From the NCBI RefSeq assembly GCF_030273125.1, contig NC_081526.1, positions 38,659,105-38,723,104 of the forward strand: a stretch of 64,000 bases of DNA, given 5' to 3'. The position numbers and the translations under genes are program-made. Positions within the stretch are counted from its first letter, which is position 1. Every line of letters begins with the position of its first letter. The notes under the pieces are model-generated. The model searched no databases, was not told the origin of the DNA, and was given only the letters and a program-made list of their open reading frames with translations. This stretch comes from Centropristis striata. Its lineage: Eukaryota; Chordata; Actinopteri; Perciformes; Serranidae. Positions 12,901 to 23,919 of the stretch are shown one piece after another.

Positions 12901-15131
12901 GCTCACCTGATCTGTTATCTTCACTATTTTAAGTCACACAAATACTGGAAACAGCTTTCAGCGTGTCGTTTAAACGCTCTGACCAATATATTACAATACA
13001 TCTTACTTCCCAGCATCCATGTTGTTTCAACATGACAAATTTAAGTTTATGTTGGAAGAAAGACTGAAATTAGACTATGTGAGCAGTGTGTGAATGCCTG
13101 GTTGGCCTTGCTGGAGGTCTGCGTGCCATTCTTTTTATTTTGAAATTGTGCAATAATTTTGGAGAGCAACATTTCTTTCCAGGAACAACGTCCCCTTAAC
13201 ATTGTCACTGACTTCATGGAAGCTGAGTTAGTCTGATGAAATAGCTACTATGAAAACAGTTCTTTGGATACTGTTGAGTTCTGAAAAATGTAAATTTACA
13301 TTTCTTTGAGAAACACAAACCAACGACCAGCTACTGTACGGGAGCGGAGACAGAAGTCTCACAGATATATTTCTGGTCAAATTAAACTGAAGTCTGCATG
13401 GCTGGGTATTGGTTTTTTTGTATCACTTGTGATTTCTGTGATTAAAGAGTATAAACTCACCTGGGAGCATGCCCTCCTCCACCTGGCCCTCCACACCTGC
13501 TGCCTTACACTTCTGGACGAAGCCTTTCTGTCGCAGCTTCTCCAGCTTCCTCATGGGCGACTGGTCGATCACCTCGTACATGGCCTCCAGCCTGACGGGG
13601 TACGGGTACCTCTCCTCCACCTGCAGGGTCTTCTTCAGCAGCACCATCCCAAACTTACCTGCAGGTCAACACATACAAACAGTGTCAGGCATCATGCCAT
13701 GTTTGAGCTGTGAGTGTGAGTGTGCATACAAAAACATTCAGACATGATTCAGTTTGAGGTTCCTTTAAGCACCTTCACTAACTAAAGGAGGGACAAGTGA
13801 TGCTTGTAACACTTTTTGTCTCAGCACCTAAATAACTCCTGATATTTCTGTGTTAGAACTCTGAGATTTTGCATCTAAATGTCCTTATTTGTCTTCTACA
13901 AATTGCAACATCTCCAACTATATCACATAATTGATTAGCTAATATAGATATATAGATATATTGTTCTAACCATTACCATGGACATTTGGAGCAACAAGAA
14001 TGGAGAGATCTTATGCACTACATGCACAGGCATTTATCTGTATATATATTTATATCTAAATGCATCAGTCTAATCAGAGGTAAGTTGTTACACTTTTCAA
14101 AAGGGTGTTACAAGCATCATCTGTCATTGTTTAACCAACTGTAGCAGCATGGTGGTTTGAGATCAGCATAAATACTTCCAGTTTTACTATTCTTTCATTC
14201 CTGAAAATCAGTGTTTTGACTGTAAAACCTGCACAGGGCTATGGCAATCCACATGCAAGGTCAGTGAGTAGTTGATACATGAATGTCAGTGACTCTGAGG
14301 TCATTTTATTTGTGAAATTAGTGCTGTTACAACCATCCCTGGTCTCCCCTAAAGTACACTGCTTTAGAAGAAGGAAACACAAGGTCATTGCGGCAGACAC
14401 AAACAGTCTTCACTTCCTCCAGAATGAACCCTCTCATTACCTTTCTCCAGCTTGAGGAAGCTCATGAGTCTGGGGATGAGCGCCGTGTCCAGCGGCTCCT
14501 CCATCACCTTCCCGTCCGTGCTGATCCGCCTCACCTTGCCCCCCATCTCTCCCTCCTGGTGGAACATGACGACCTGGTGCACATGTCGCTCTGCCAGCTC
14601 GCAGTAAACATCTGACTTCAGCAGAGACATCATGAGCCGGTAGTAACCGTCTGAATCATGAGGTGCTGAGATCACCAGGACGCGGTTCTTCCCTGCGAAA
14701 CTGGCCAACAGGTTTGGTGATACGCCGCTGCTGGGCATGCGGGCCACCCGAGCTCTGGGTCCCGGAGTACCCTCATCCTGTTGTATGTCCGGCTGACGGG
14801 GCAAGCTGATCTGCCTGGCCCCCCCAGTCCTTGGCCCTGCTCTCCTGCCCTGCACAGTCCTCATCCTGGTGGAAACTGGAACACTTTCGTCCGCCTGCAC
14901 ATCCTCCTCCTCCTCCTTCTCCTTCCTGGAGCTGTGCACCGAGATCGCCGAGCCAAACCCGGGGCGCATTCGTCCCACGACGCGCTCCTTGTCCGAGGAG
15001 ACAAACTGGGCACGTCCCGGTCTGGCGCGTCTGGAAGGCTGCACCCGCTTCAGGTGAGTCTGTTGGTCGGCTTCGCCTGTCCACGTTAGCAGATAAATCA
15101 GAGCTAAAATGAGAACAAAAGCCCCCCTCAT
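2343..15131 (-). CDS. ccdc80: ccdc80, secreted matrix protein (3' part off the left edge)
   Basis: CCDC80 (DRO1/URB) is a secreted extracellular-matrix protein with three P-DUDES (Sushi-repeat-linked) domains, linked in vertebrates to cell adhesion, adipogenesis and tumour suppression. Six exons are visible: 15131-14441, 13658-13461, 11965-11481, 9271-8939, 7937-7781 and 2479-2343. All have GT donors and AG acceptors, and phases 1,1,0,0,1,0 agree across every junction, giving 667 codons. Residues 1 to about 21 are a signal peptide. Domain 1 begins near residue 140 (FAGKNRVLVISAP). A Thr-rich linker covers about 297-458 and a Lys-rich linker about 480-545. Domain 2 starts near 552 (SLASFLDYFENRRRLL). 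Identification rests on recognising characteristic family segments such as DVYCELAERH, MYVQQRDEYLES and DDFYMVLTDADMRVK. The expected continuation and third domain are absent from 1-2342, so they lie beyond the window. Teleosts also have ccdc80-like paralogs. The Thr-rich linker and exon pattern favour ccdc80 proper. Confidence 0.95.
2816..3552. mobile_element. palindromic MITE (fold-back element) with TA target site
   Basis: The arms at about 2818-3165 and 3235-3550 are imperfect inverted copies of each other over more than 300 bp. They share tagtctagacgga/tccgtctagacta at the ends, gtacaagtcaggaaccggcc, and gatctatagtctagagtc. The ends fit a TA target duplication with termini GTCTAGACGGA, as in Tc1/mariner-like elements (inference). 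A (TA)n tract at 3115-3143 sits in the left arm. No transposase is present. Confidence 0.75.
3895..3924. repeat. (CA)n microsatellite
   Basis: About 15 CA dinucleotides in the large ccdc80 intron. Confidence 0.95.
4276..4843 (+). mobile_element. hAT-type nonautonomous element, CAAGGTTATAATAG ends (copy 1)
   Basis: It begins caaggctattatagttaac and ends with the inverse of caaggttataatagtt. The interior is built of repeated aaaactaa/gttttcg motifs. It sits inside a (GT)n tract, so the flanking gtgtgtgt repeats are uninformative as a target duplication. Copy 2 at 21814-22420, in the opposite orientation, has a readable 8-bp one. Two open frames inside are artefacts. Confidence 0.75.
5277..5509 (+). 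repeat. 235-bp duplicated segment, copy A
   Basis: It closely matches 8524-8761 in the same orientation, from caaggatttatg through ttcaccagacatttctgtt to aaaactcctctcttca. Both copies lie in the ccdc80 locus in different introns, separated by an exon. It is an interspersed repeat or a local duplication. Confidence 0.8.
6325..6500 (+). repeat. degenerate fish interspersed repeat (SINE-like)
   Basis: It contains the pattern gtttgtcagaaggattacag, atgaaacttggtataaggc and cccattacattttggagc. Related copies occur at 10187-10250, 12745-12870 and, inverted, at about 56280-56325. This is a widespread fish repeat, and I cannot name the family with certainty. Confidence 0.6.
6832..7540. mobile_element. 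nonautonomous DNA transposon, ends near ccgtttacacgaggacg
   Basis: The left end ctccgtttacatgatgacg is inverted at the right end as cgtcctcgtgtaaacggggc. Both subterminal regions are rich in acg/cgt motifs (agacgcaaaag, ccgtctaaacg). The span is about 710 bp and no transposase is readable. A ctaaag word occurs on both sides, but I cannot settle the target duplication length. Confidence 0.65.
7781..7937 (-). CDS. ccdc80: ccdc80 coding exon: domain 2 core
   Basis: Acceptor tcccttcctccag|CTGATT and donor CTGG|gtgagt bound 157 nt, phase 0 in and phase 1 out. Joined in frame it reads RRRLL-LITSPSEEHTMY then VQQRDEYLESVCEMAIRK and VSIITIFGSLTNSTMKIDHY, the conserved core of domain 2. NST is a potential N-glycosylation sequon. 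The intron before it is 1001 nt and the one after it is 5301 nt. Confidence 0.95.
8524..8761 (+). repeat. 235-bp duplicated segment, copy B
   Basis: Direct-orientation copy of 5277-5509 with few differences. The similarity ends abruptly on both sides, at ctcttca on the right. Confidence 0.8.
8939..9271 (-). CDS. ccdc80: ccdc80 coding exon: Lys-rich linker and start of domain 2
   Basis: Acceptor tctctgcag|GTGTTG and donor CTGCTG|gtgaga bound 333 nt, phase 0 to phase 0, 111 codons. It encodes VLTNEYEDRYEPSRPT, a segment matching the family, then an acidic ETETFTDI stretch. A very basic linker follows (KHDKHDKKKKKNDKAAKKAERRGGKK), and then KRPTPPPKGSLASFLDYFENRRRLL opens the second P-DUDES-type domain. 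The Lys-rich region is a candidate heparan-sulfate or matrix-binding segment (inference from charge). The ORF extends a few codons past the donor (VRA), which is intron. Confidence 0.94.
9301..9851. mobile_element. CACTG-end nonautonomous element, target duplication TG
   Basis: Starts cactgtaaac and ends ttacagtg, flanked by TG on both sides. The interior is a degenerate tract of ttacagta/tactgtaa words, as in the elements at 29616, 40115 and 60461. CAC...GTG ends with 2-bp duplications fit the CACTA/EnSpm group (inference). Confidence 0.65.
10430..10846. other. unassigned intronic DNA, possible old retroelement piece
   Basis: It contains a CpG-bearing stretch with aataaa near 10645, followed by gacacgcgtcaac. 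It looks like retroelement-derived noncoding sequence, but I found no paired LTR or primer-binding site. Confidence 0.2.
10855..11400 (+). mobile_element. hAT nonautonomous element, CAGTGGTGGAA ends (copy 1), 8-bp TSD
   Basis: Ends are cagtggtggaagaagtattc and its inverse ttactttccaccactg. A perfect TGGATAAG target duplication lies at 10847-10854 and 11401-11408. The interior is built of aagtaaaagtac words. The second copy is at 42806-43373. The 78-residue open frame inside (and its 89-residue counterpart in copy 2) is repeat-derived, not a gene. It sits 80 nt from the Thr-rich exon. Confidence 0.92.
11481..11965 (-). CDS. ccdc80: ccdc80 coding exon: Thr-rich linker
   Basis: This 485-nt exon enters in phase 1 (G|AG AGG AAG AAG) and leaves in phase 0 before gtgagc. 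It starts ERKKILRKP, which resembles the family's linker start, then runs into about 80 residues of Thr tracts broken by RP, KA, KP, RR and KRP pairs. A basic, polar tail follows (YYYNRRERER, NRTDKDSRDPHRR, KPSKTKPSRRKTGGEK). Such a tract would be expected to be extended and heavily O-glycosylated (inference). DNA for the tract is an impure ACC/ACA array, so length polymorphism is likely. The human linker is Thr/Pro-rich but lacks such long pure Thr runs. The acceptor region just outside the exon is transposon-derived (see the repeat at 11967). Confidence 0.92.
11967..12446 (-). mobile_element. truncated CACTGC element abutting a ccdc80 exon
   Basis: From ggtaaaacttggaaatataaa to aaaatatttagtttaa this matches the interior of the complete element at 45478-46004, and inverted copies at 19163, 21107 and 28082. 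Both terminal parts are missing. Its edge is 1-2 nt from the exon start at 11965. Read on the gene's strand, tatttccaagttttacc of the element lies directly before the AG acceptor. Confidence 0.88.
12447..13460. other. ccdc80 intron remainder
   Basis: It holds a short threefold aggactatttgtc repeat near 12727-12760 and a fish SINE-like repeat copy at 12745-12870. I see nothing else beyond AT-rich intronic DNA. Confidence 0.5.
13461..13658 (-). CDS. ccdc80: ccdc80 coding exon: end of domain 1
   Basis: Acceptor ctgcag|GTAAGTTTGG and donor CCCAG|gtgagt bound 198 nt, entering and leaving in phase 1. Joined to the previous exon it reads G-K-F-G-M-V-L-L-K-K-T-L-Q-V-E, continuing domain 1 without a gap. 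It includes RYPYPVRLEAMYEVIDQ and QKGFVQKCKAAGVEG, segments strongly conserved in vertebrate CCDC80. About 66 residues (231-296). A short acidic tail (VEEGMLPG) leads into the Thr-rich linker. The + strand open frames over the same bases are shadows. Confidence 0.95.
13659..14440. other. ccdc80 intron, nothing recognised
   Basis: 782 nt with a normal donor (gtaatg) and acceptor (ctgcag). No repeats or conserved motifs recognised. Confidence 0.6.
14441..15131 (-). CDS. ccdc80: ccdc80 first coding exon: signal peptide and domain 1 start
   Basis: The ATG is at 15131-15129 in the context GCCACCATG, an ideal Kozak site, and an in-frame TGA lies 15 nt upstream, which fixes the start. The exon encodes 230 codons plus one base. 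A hydrophobic signal peptide (MRGAFVLILALIYLLTW) is followed by a basic, Arg/Pro-rich low-complexity region with an acidic EKEEEEDV patch near residues 72-80. Domain 1 begins near residue 140 and includes YYRLMMSLLKSDVYCELAERH and an EGEMGGKVRRI segment. The exon ends in LKLEK with donor AAAG|GTAATG (intron at 14440 downward). The ORF read past the donor is intronic and should not be annotated as protein. Confidence 0.95.
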
Positions 15132-15359
15132 GGTGGCGAGATGTCAGATAGAGTGAGGGGAGATAAAGATCCAGTGGTGCAGCGCGATCCGGGCGCGTCT
15201 TTAGTGCATTTGAGGTTGTTAATTAATGAATTCCAGATGAGGACATACAGTGTGCAGGATCATCACATAACAGTGTGCCAGTGATGTGTTTCAGAGCATG
15301 CCACTCCACTGTCTGCTCTGTGTTCGTTACAAAGGGAGAAAGAGAGAGTGCGTAAAGAG

Positions 15360-15365
15360 TTTATA
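15360..15365 (-). promoter_or_regulatory. candidate TATA box for ccdc80
   Basis: On the minus strand this reads TATAAA within GATATAAACTC, about 230 nt upstream of the ATG. No AG acceptor is visible between about 15183 and the ATG, so the 5' UTR next to the ATG may be continuous with a transcription start near 15330. The alternative is a spliced leader from the GC-rich stretch at 15480-15900. Position only, with no expression evidence. Confidence 0.25.
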
Positions 15366-15479
15366 TCCACAAGTTCATCTCAGCGATACTTCCGTTTACA
15401 CGTATGGTCCCGGGAGATCATCTGCTATAAAAACACCAGAAACTTTCTAACACTTCCTCAGTCCTCTGGGGAAATGAAT

Positions 15480-15900
15480 GAAGTCTTTCGGAGAAAAGTT
15501 TCGGACCACGTCACATCTCTGAAAAACACCCTCCCGCTCCCGTTAACGCCCTGATAAGTTAATTCATCCAATTAATCCTCGCGTATTGTTTATGTCCAAC
15601 AACCCGAGTCGACCATCTGAGCAGAGGAAGGAGGAAGCAACGAGAAAACGCGATAAATGTGCTCACTGCGCTGACTCTGCTCGGGAGAAAAGTGGCTGTG
15701 CTCCTCCGCAGGTTCTCCTTTTGGCAAAACGGAGATCTGGAGGCTCTCCCAGGAACAAACCTCAGCCTCCGGACTCTTGGCGACGCTCTGGCAGGTCCTG
15801 CCCCGAGACTGACGGTTGCCAGTTCAGTCTGCAACACCCATTTCAGCAGAAAAAAAAAAAAAAAAACTACTTGCAAAGTTTGCGTCCTCGCGCTGGGCTG
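15480..15900. promoter_or_regulatory. CpG-containing 5' flank of ccdc80, possible promoter or noncoding exon
   Basis: This stretch is richer in G+C and CpG than its surroundings. It carries TGACGTGG (minus strand, about 15506-15513), a sequence matching CRE/UPRE-type sites, and an A-run near 15849-15866. It lies 350-770 nt upstream of the ccdc80 ATG, as expected for a promoter or untranslated first exon. The + and - strand open frames here resemble nothing I recognise. Confidence 0.3.
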
Positions 15901-16732
15901 GTTTTAGGTTTCACCGCAGCACAACATATTAAACAGCTGACTGGAAGAAACTTTCACAATATGTAAGAAAAGTGAAACATGCTGCTCCCCTGCTGGCCAG
16001 ATTACTGGCAGGAGAAATGACCATAATCAGACTCAGTGTCAAGTTCCTCTTTTAAAGCCAAGAGAGAAACGCCCCCAAACCCCATCCCTGGTCCCTGGTC
16101 CCTGATCCCTGATCCCGGTCCACCACTTTACTCCAAGTGCTCCGTTATTTTCTTATTTTGCTGTGCAGAAATTCTCAGGAAACAGATCATTTACAGGGGA
16201 ATACAGTGCTGGTGTATTTTTGAACAGACCACCGGGCTGACCTCCTATTTACTCTCCCTCCACTGTTTATAATGAAAAAAGAGAAAACTGAATGTTTTTT
16301 TTGCCAAAATAACACAATTACAGTGACCAGCTTTTGCTGCTTTATAGTGGCTCCTTTAGCCCATTTAGACTCTTTCCATTTCCTCTAAGAAAGTTCCCCA
16401 GTTTGGCTTATAATTAAGGCCTAAGTAAAGAAAAGTAAACCACTCAGTCTGAGCCACATCCACTCTCACTGCAGAGTCAAAACACTATACAGTGAATGCT
16501 GCTGCCACATGCACGCTGCAGAGCTGCTACAATACAGTACATTTTGCTCTTATTTCTGTCTGAACAAAATGTGAAATGTAATGTATCGCAGTTTCATCAT
16601 TTATCTTTATTTTCTCTTGGAACAGCAGGTGATATTTGTCAGTGGTGAGATGCAACACAAGATTTGAAGCATCTGCAATAAAAGACATGACTGGCTCGCC
16701 TTTAGTAAAGTAAAAAAACCCTCTAAAACTAT

Positions 16733-18326
<1,594 letters not shown>

Positions 18327-19162
18327 CAAGACATGATGATGCAGGTTTATTTACACCATCATGCTGGGAATCAACACATACTCATGTACAGACGAATGGT
18401 TTGTGTCTAGAAAACACTGAATGCGCTGCAGTTTATATCAGAGTCACATGCACGCTCCCCAGACAGCGAAGCTAACATTGAACAGATATTTGTTGCGTGC
18501 TGAGAGTGGGGACAGGGCCTGAAAGCACCCTGTGTTCCTGCCGATGTCAGCAGATAATAACAGCTGCAGGACAGATCGTTATTACTCATATGGTTGCAGC
18601 ACGTTTGGGTCAACAAGGAGACAAGGAGACAAGGAGAGGTGGTGCTCCTGCTACGGTGGGCTGAACCTGCCAAGATGGGCTTGGATCTGATCTTATATCT
18701 TATTGCGCTGTCAGCGTTGATTGCAACATGCGTCCTGGTCTAAAGCCTGCAGAGGTCTCTACGCTTTACTCTGTAATTACATTCTCTGTATGCAAAATCA
18801 CTGCAATCCCTCTGCACACAACACAGACTGTTCACTTCACTGTGAATGAGCCGGGGTGCAAATCATTCCCAGCGCTGCCAGTAGAAACATGTACTTTATT
18901 TCTATCCGGGTGGTTCTTTATTACAGACCTTCATTTCATTCAGACAAACCAGTGGCGGTGCACACTCACATGCAAGGACACATCAAACACACGAGGGGAG
19001 CAGATGCAGGAGCCATAACAGAAGTTTAGGTTGTATTTAAAACACGTGCTGCATGTGTTGTGCATGTGCTGCTGATACTGACCCACTGACCTGAACATCA
19101 GCACCCAGCTGCTCGGATCAATGGCAAGAGTTCATTAATATTATAAAGTTTGCAAGTGCATG
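18327..19162. other. unique-looking DNA upstream of ccdc80
   Basis: No repeat recognised apart from a threefold caaggaga at about 18617-18640. It contains E-box-like cagctg and catatg. It could hold regulatory sequence, but nothing in it proves so. Confidence 0.25.
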
Positions 19163-19676
19163 CACTGCAAAAAAAGTTTTTTCAAAATTCAAGGCAACAA
19201 ACTTCGATAAAATTTTAAGTTGGTCAATTAAACAAAATATTTTAAGTTTTGTTTTTGAGTTTGCTCAACTCTGAATTTCTCTGGCACGATTGTAACGCCG
19301 CTATGAAATGTCAGCTAATGTTGTGACCACAATTTTGAGTTAGCATTGATACGCTAATTACTACTCTTGTAGCTGTAACAAGCAGCGCCGCTAGCATCAG
19401 TTAGCCGCTAGAATCAGTTAGCCGCTAGCTTTCGCTAATGACCTAATTTCCCAACAAAGAAATAAGAGTTATCAGAACTATTGTCCCTTGTTGTGAACCC
19501 CAACTTAAAGATATAAGTAACAACAACTCACCAACTTGTTTTTGAGCAGACAACTGGCTTCCTTTGTTGTGCTAACTTACATTATTGCCCTAAATGTCAA
19601 TAATTTATATTTACAAGTTTTACCAAATTAAATCACTGTTTTAGGCCAAAAAATACAAGTTGGCTTTTTTGCAGTG
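19163..19676 (+). mobile_element. CACTGC element (family B), complete, TSD TG
   Basis: Begins cactgcaaaaaaag and ends ttttttgcagtg. It is flanked by TG on both sides. The interior carries gctagc/ttagccgctag words and aaagatataagtaacaac, shared with copies at 11967, 21107, 28082 and 45478. Confidence 0.8.
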
Positions 19677-19859
19677 TGATTTGTGTCTCTGTAGCAGACC
19701 TCTTTTTGATCCACAATAAATAGGACAATGTAACAGCAAACATGAATAGTTTTATCCCTCTGAAAAGTATGCTTTCTTTGAAAAGTTGCCAAAAATACAT
19801 CATTTATTATTCAAAGGCTTTTCCATTACCAAAACTAAGCTTAAAATACTGATATTTCT

Positions 19860-20060
19860 GTCAGAACCACTTTATTCTACATGTGTCATTTAAAATAAAG
19901 CATTTGCACGAACCAGATCCTGTTAAAACGTTAAATTCTGCTCCTCAGCGACACTGTGAAGACATGATTGATTTTGCCGAGACGAACGGTCACGTGAGAA
20001 ATATTCACTGAAAATCTGTTTACACAGAGCAGAGAGGAGAGGACAGGAGAGCTGGAAACA
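19860..20060 (-). repeat. inverted copy of the dispersed ggatctggttcgtgc repeat
   Basis: It reads, in inverse, the same series as 42150-42390: the ctctctgctctgtgtaaacag block, the tcatgtcttcacagtgtc block and the aggatctggttcgtgc block. Confidence 0.65.
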
Positions 20061-21060
20061 CGAGAATACTTCAAATAAAAAATAAAAAAAACATTTTCAT
20101 GGATTTTCCATCCATTAGAGTCCAGTCTATTCTAACATAAACCAAGCCCAAGTACTATTAATGTACATAAATCAAATACAATGGAGATTGAGGGACTATA
20201 AGACATTTTATTATTATGCCTAATAGAATTGACCTAATTCACATCAATAAACTTTATGTAACTACTTTCTGTTTATTTGAAATGTGTTTTTTGTTCTGAT
20301 TACACATTTCTATCCAGTTGAAACCAGTAACTCTTCTTCACTTGGTCACATACATGAAGGGAATTCATTAATAGTGATTACATTAATTACATAAACTTTA
20401 TTGATGTAAATAAGGTCTATTCTATTAGCTATAGTTAGACAGACGTCTATTAATTGTGTCTTTCTTGGTTTAAAGAAATTACTTGACTTCAGTGGATTGT
20501 AATGTTATGTGAAATTAAAATGAGTAAACCTGACAAAATAGGAAAAAAAGTTACTTTGAGTACATGAAAAATGGCAAACTGGTGAAGCTAGTGGCAGCTG
20601 GAAGAAGTGAAAAGTATCTGCAGATGGTTCAGAGGAAGATCTTCGGAAACAGGCAAAGAATCCTGGGTTTGACTGACGTCCACCTGCTGTGAAAACGTCC
20701 ATACTGAACGTATCAGTATGTAGAATGAAACTGGGCATGGATCAGGACTGAGTCTTCAGCCAAACATCAGGAAACTTTGTCTTAAAAGAAACATTTTGGC
20801 CCTCCAGCTCCGCCCTTCTTCTGTTAAAAGCTCGACATCCCACACAGCCCATCTGCGCCTCACATGTTCTGTTCAACAGCTCTCCTGGTGAGTGTAATAA
20901 GTCTGAAACTATACTGACATCCTGACTTCTATGTGAGATTTAGAGCTCAAAAGGTTGTGATAATTCTCATATGTCCCATAAAAGAGTTAGCGGGTGTGTT
21001 GACAAACGGCCTTCTGCTACGTCTCTGATTCGTGGCTACATCTATTCTGACCTCAGAGAC
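20061..21060. other. no gene or named repeat recognised
   Basis: AT-rich, with an internal inverted similarity: attgacctaattcacatcaataaac at 20230 against gtttattgatg and gtctattctattag near 20395-20425. This suggests the remains of a small palindromic element. Confidence 0.3.
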
Positions 21061-21106
21061 TATCAGTCATTAACTGGCCATGCTTACAGACAGATAATGA
21101 TGTTCA
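21061..21106 (+). repeat. 46-bp direct repeat, left copy
   Basis: Starts tatcagtcattaactggcc and ends gataatgatgttca, directly against the element's first base at 21107. The right copy begins at 21783 and is interrupted at 21814 by a hAT element, resuming at about 22421 (ttacagatagataatgatg). Confidence 0.85.
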
Positions 21107-21782
21107 CACTGCAAAAAAAGAAAAGTTGGGTGAACTCAAAATTTCAAGGCAACAAACTTCGATAAAATTTTAAGTTGGACAATTAAACTAAATATTTTAA
21201 GTTTTGTTTTTGAGTTTGCTCAGCTCTGAATTCAAATTTTTGTCAACTCAACTGTAAGTTGTACTAACTTATAATTTTACATTGTAATAACTTTTAATCC
21301 TTACTTCTGCTAACTTCTGCAATGTGCTGAATTGGCACGATTGTAACGCTGCTATGAAATGTCAGCTAATGTTGTGACCACAATTTTGAGTTAGCATTGA
21401 TACGCTAATGGCTACTCTTGTAGCTGTAACAAGCAGCGCCTCTAGCATCTGTTAGCTGCTAGCATCAGTTAGCTGCTAGCATCAGTTAGCCTCTAGCATC
21501 AGTTAACTGCCGCTAGCTTTCGCTAATGACCGAATTTCACCGCTTTCCTGCATTTCCCAACAAAGAAATAAGAGTTATCAGAACTATTGTCCCTTGTTGT
21601 GAACCCCAACTTAAAGATATAAGTAACAACAACTCACCAACTTGTTTTTGAGCAGACAACTGGCTTCCTTTGTTGTGATAACTTACATTATTGCCCTAAA
21701 TGTCAATAATTTATATTTCCAAGTTTTACCAACTTAAATCACTGTTTTAGGCCAAAAAATACAAGTTGGCTTTTTTGCAGTG
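21107..21782 (+). mobile_element. CACTGC element (family B), complete, with 46-bp flanking repeat
   Basis: Begins cactgcaaaaaaag and ends gcagtg. It includes extra gctagcatcagttag repeats near 21440-21500. Unlike the other copies it lacks a 2-bp target duplication. Instead a 46-bp segment ending at 21106 recurs starting at 21783. Confidence 0.85.
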
Positions 21783-21813
21783 TATCAGTCATTAACTGGC
21801 CATGCTTACAGAC

Positions 21814-22420
21814 CAAGGTTATAATAGTTTTGTATTTTTCATTAGTTTTTTGTTTTAATTTCGTTGTGAATTTTTGTTTTCAAATTCAGTTAGTTTTAGT
21901 TCGTTTTTAGAGTGAGTTTTCTAGTTTTAGTTTAGTTTTTAGTTTTTGAAAATGCTTAGTTTTAGTTTAGTTTTTATTAGTTTTAGTGTTAGTTTTAGTT
22001 TTTTTGTAATGGGCTATGTGTTGGGTGTGAGATTCAAAGAGGTCATAATAAATTTTGCCTTTATTTCCTTTGGTTTATCATCTCAGCCCCAATAAGGTTA
22101 TTAACTCTTACAGTTCTGGTGTTTTGTATTTTGGTTCTAGTGTAAACATCCCAGTCTCAGTAAACATATTCACCATGTGTTGCATGTTCTAATAGAAACA
22201 CTGAATTATGAATGAAAAAAGTTGACAAAAACGAAAACGAAGGACATTTTCACTATAATTTTAGTTAGTTTTAGTTAGTTTTGTAACCTCACAATACAGT
22301 TTCAGTTAGTTATCGTTTTTTAAAAAACTCTAGTTTTTATTTTTATTTCAGTTAACGAAAATGTTTTTTCAATTCTAGTTTTCGTTATTTCGTTAGTTTT
22401 CGTTAACTATAATAACCTTG
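21814..22420 (-). mobile_element. hAT-type element, CAAGGTTATAATAG ends (copy 2)
   Basis: Starts caaggttataatagttttg and ends actataataaccttg. It is flanked by ttacagac and ttacagat, an 8-bp target duplication with one mismatch, which indicates hAT. It is inverted relative to 4276-4843. It is inserted in the right copy of the 46-bp repeat, so it is younger than that duplication. Confidence 0.85.
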
Positions 22421-22742
22421 TTACAGATAGATAATGATGTCCAGGGATCCTTCTCACCTCAAGGTGTGAGCCGTCGCTTCAGGTTGAGGAGAGAACTTGC
22501 TCATTAGTGTTTAACTTTGACATCGTTTCTTGTACATGAACTCTTCTGCAGACCGTCCTCGTGAAAATATCTCGCTGCACAGTGACATCCTGACCCTAAT
22601 GAAGTTCTGTTGACGCAGCACGTCCAGTCCATGGCTGCATTCATAAACATGATGATCTTTGACCTTAACCCTTGCCCTCTGACCTTTGCTTCTGTTTTAT
22701 CAGCCTGCTGACAGGTCAGTGAGAGGATTTACCTGTCACATG

Positions 22743-22788
<46 letters not shown>
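22743..22788. repeat. (CA)n microsatellite
   Basis: About 22 CA dinucleotides. Confidence 0.97.
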
Positions 22789-22790
<2 letters not shown>

Positions 22791-23604
22791 TTACATGACG
22801 CATGAGTGCGCACAGACAAAATCTGTCTACATTTTCCATCCATCGTCCATTTTCATTTGCTTATTTCAGACGTCTTTAACACAAAAATAACATTCTTATT
22901 GGAGGAATTCCTTAAGGGTTTCTCACCCCCAAATGAAAAAAACACATTTTTTCCCCTTACCTGTTCTCTCACCAAAACAATGTAGATCAATAAAAAGCAC
23001 AACAGGTAAGTGGAAAAAATATGTATTTTTGAGTTTTGGCTCAACTGTCCCTTTAAGACTTCTTGACCCGAGCAACTAAAGGATACATTAAGAATACTAT
23101 ATGAATTTTCAAAAAAAATGATATTACATCTGGCTAGAAGCAGACTTAAAAACAAAAACAATCCTATGCAAAGAAATTATTAAAATGCTAAGTGTCTTTT
23201 AATCAATATCTGCTGTTTGCATCACAAGATCTCCACACATGCTCCAGAAGCATCAAGACTCCTGGACCAGATCCACCCTCAAAGGTTTTTAACTTGGGAG
23301 CACATAAAAGAGAGGACCTGGTTTAAATAAAAGGGCAGCGACTAAAATAACCTAATGATTCTCATGTGTCATCATTTAGTGGAGCTTAGCGGAAACATAA
23401 AAAACACACACACAGACTGACTTCTTCTCAGACGTGTTTTCATTGAGATCACCTTTTCTCTCATGCTGTCACACTCTTTTCTCACCCTCTCTGCATTCCT
23501 CTGCTCAGGGTTGTTCCTCTGTTTTAATGTGCATTAATGCTTTTTTTTTCTCAACCAGACTATGACTTCACATGTAAAAACACAGAGCAGCTGTGGAAGT
23601 ATTT

Positions 23605-23607
<3 letters not shown>

Positions 23608-23659
<52 letters not shown>

Positions 23660-23680
23660 TGTGTGTGTGTGTGGGTGTGG
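23608..23680. repeat. (GT)n microsatellite with ggg interruptions
   Basis: About 36 GT dinucleotides with two gtggg interruptions. The open frames over it on both strands are artefacts. Confidence 0.97.
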
Positions 23681-23823
23681 AGCTTAATCCCAACCACCAG
23701 TGTGTTGCAGAGAGCAGAGACCCTGTTCTCTCCTGTTGTGAACACCTTGTGCAAACAGCACGAAATGAAAACCCGCTTTAGAGTAAAGGGATGATTTATT
23801 GTACTACAGAGGGGCTGAGGGGA

Positions 23824-23846
23824 GGGGGGGGGGGGGGGGGGGGGGG
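23824..23846 (+). repeat. uninterrupted G run (23 G)
   Basis: A homopolymer of 23 G preceded by further G-rich sequence. It is capable of G-quadruplex formation and may also be a sequencing or assembly weak point. Confidence 0.9.
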
Positions 23847-23919
23847 TCTTTACAAGAAAAACAGTAAGTTATAATAATTTTTAAAAGATTTCTGATTATT
23901 TCTAACGGCTGTGTTCTTA

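Noticed and set aside
14773..15112. Several overlapping open frames over the first ccdc80 exon
   Set aside because: Alternate frames of a GC-rich real exon. The in-frame product matches the CCDC80 family.
23537..23794. Cys/Val-rich frames on both strands
   Set aside because: Produced by the (GT)n microsatellite.
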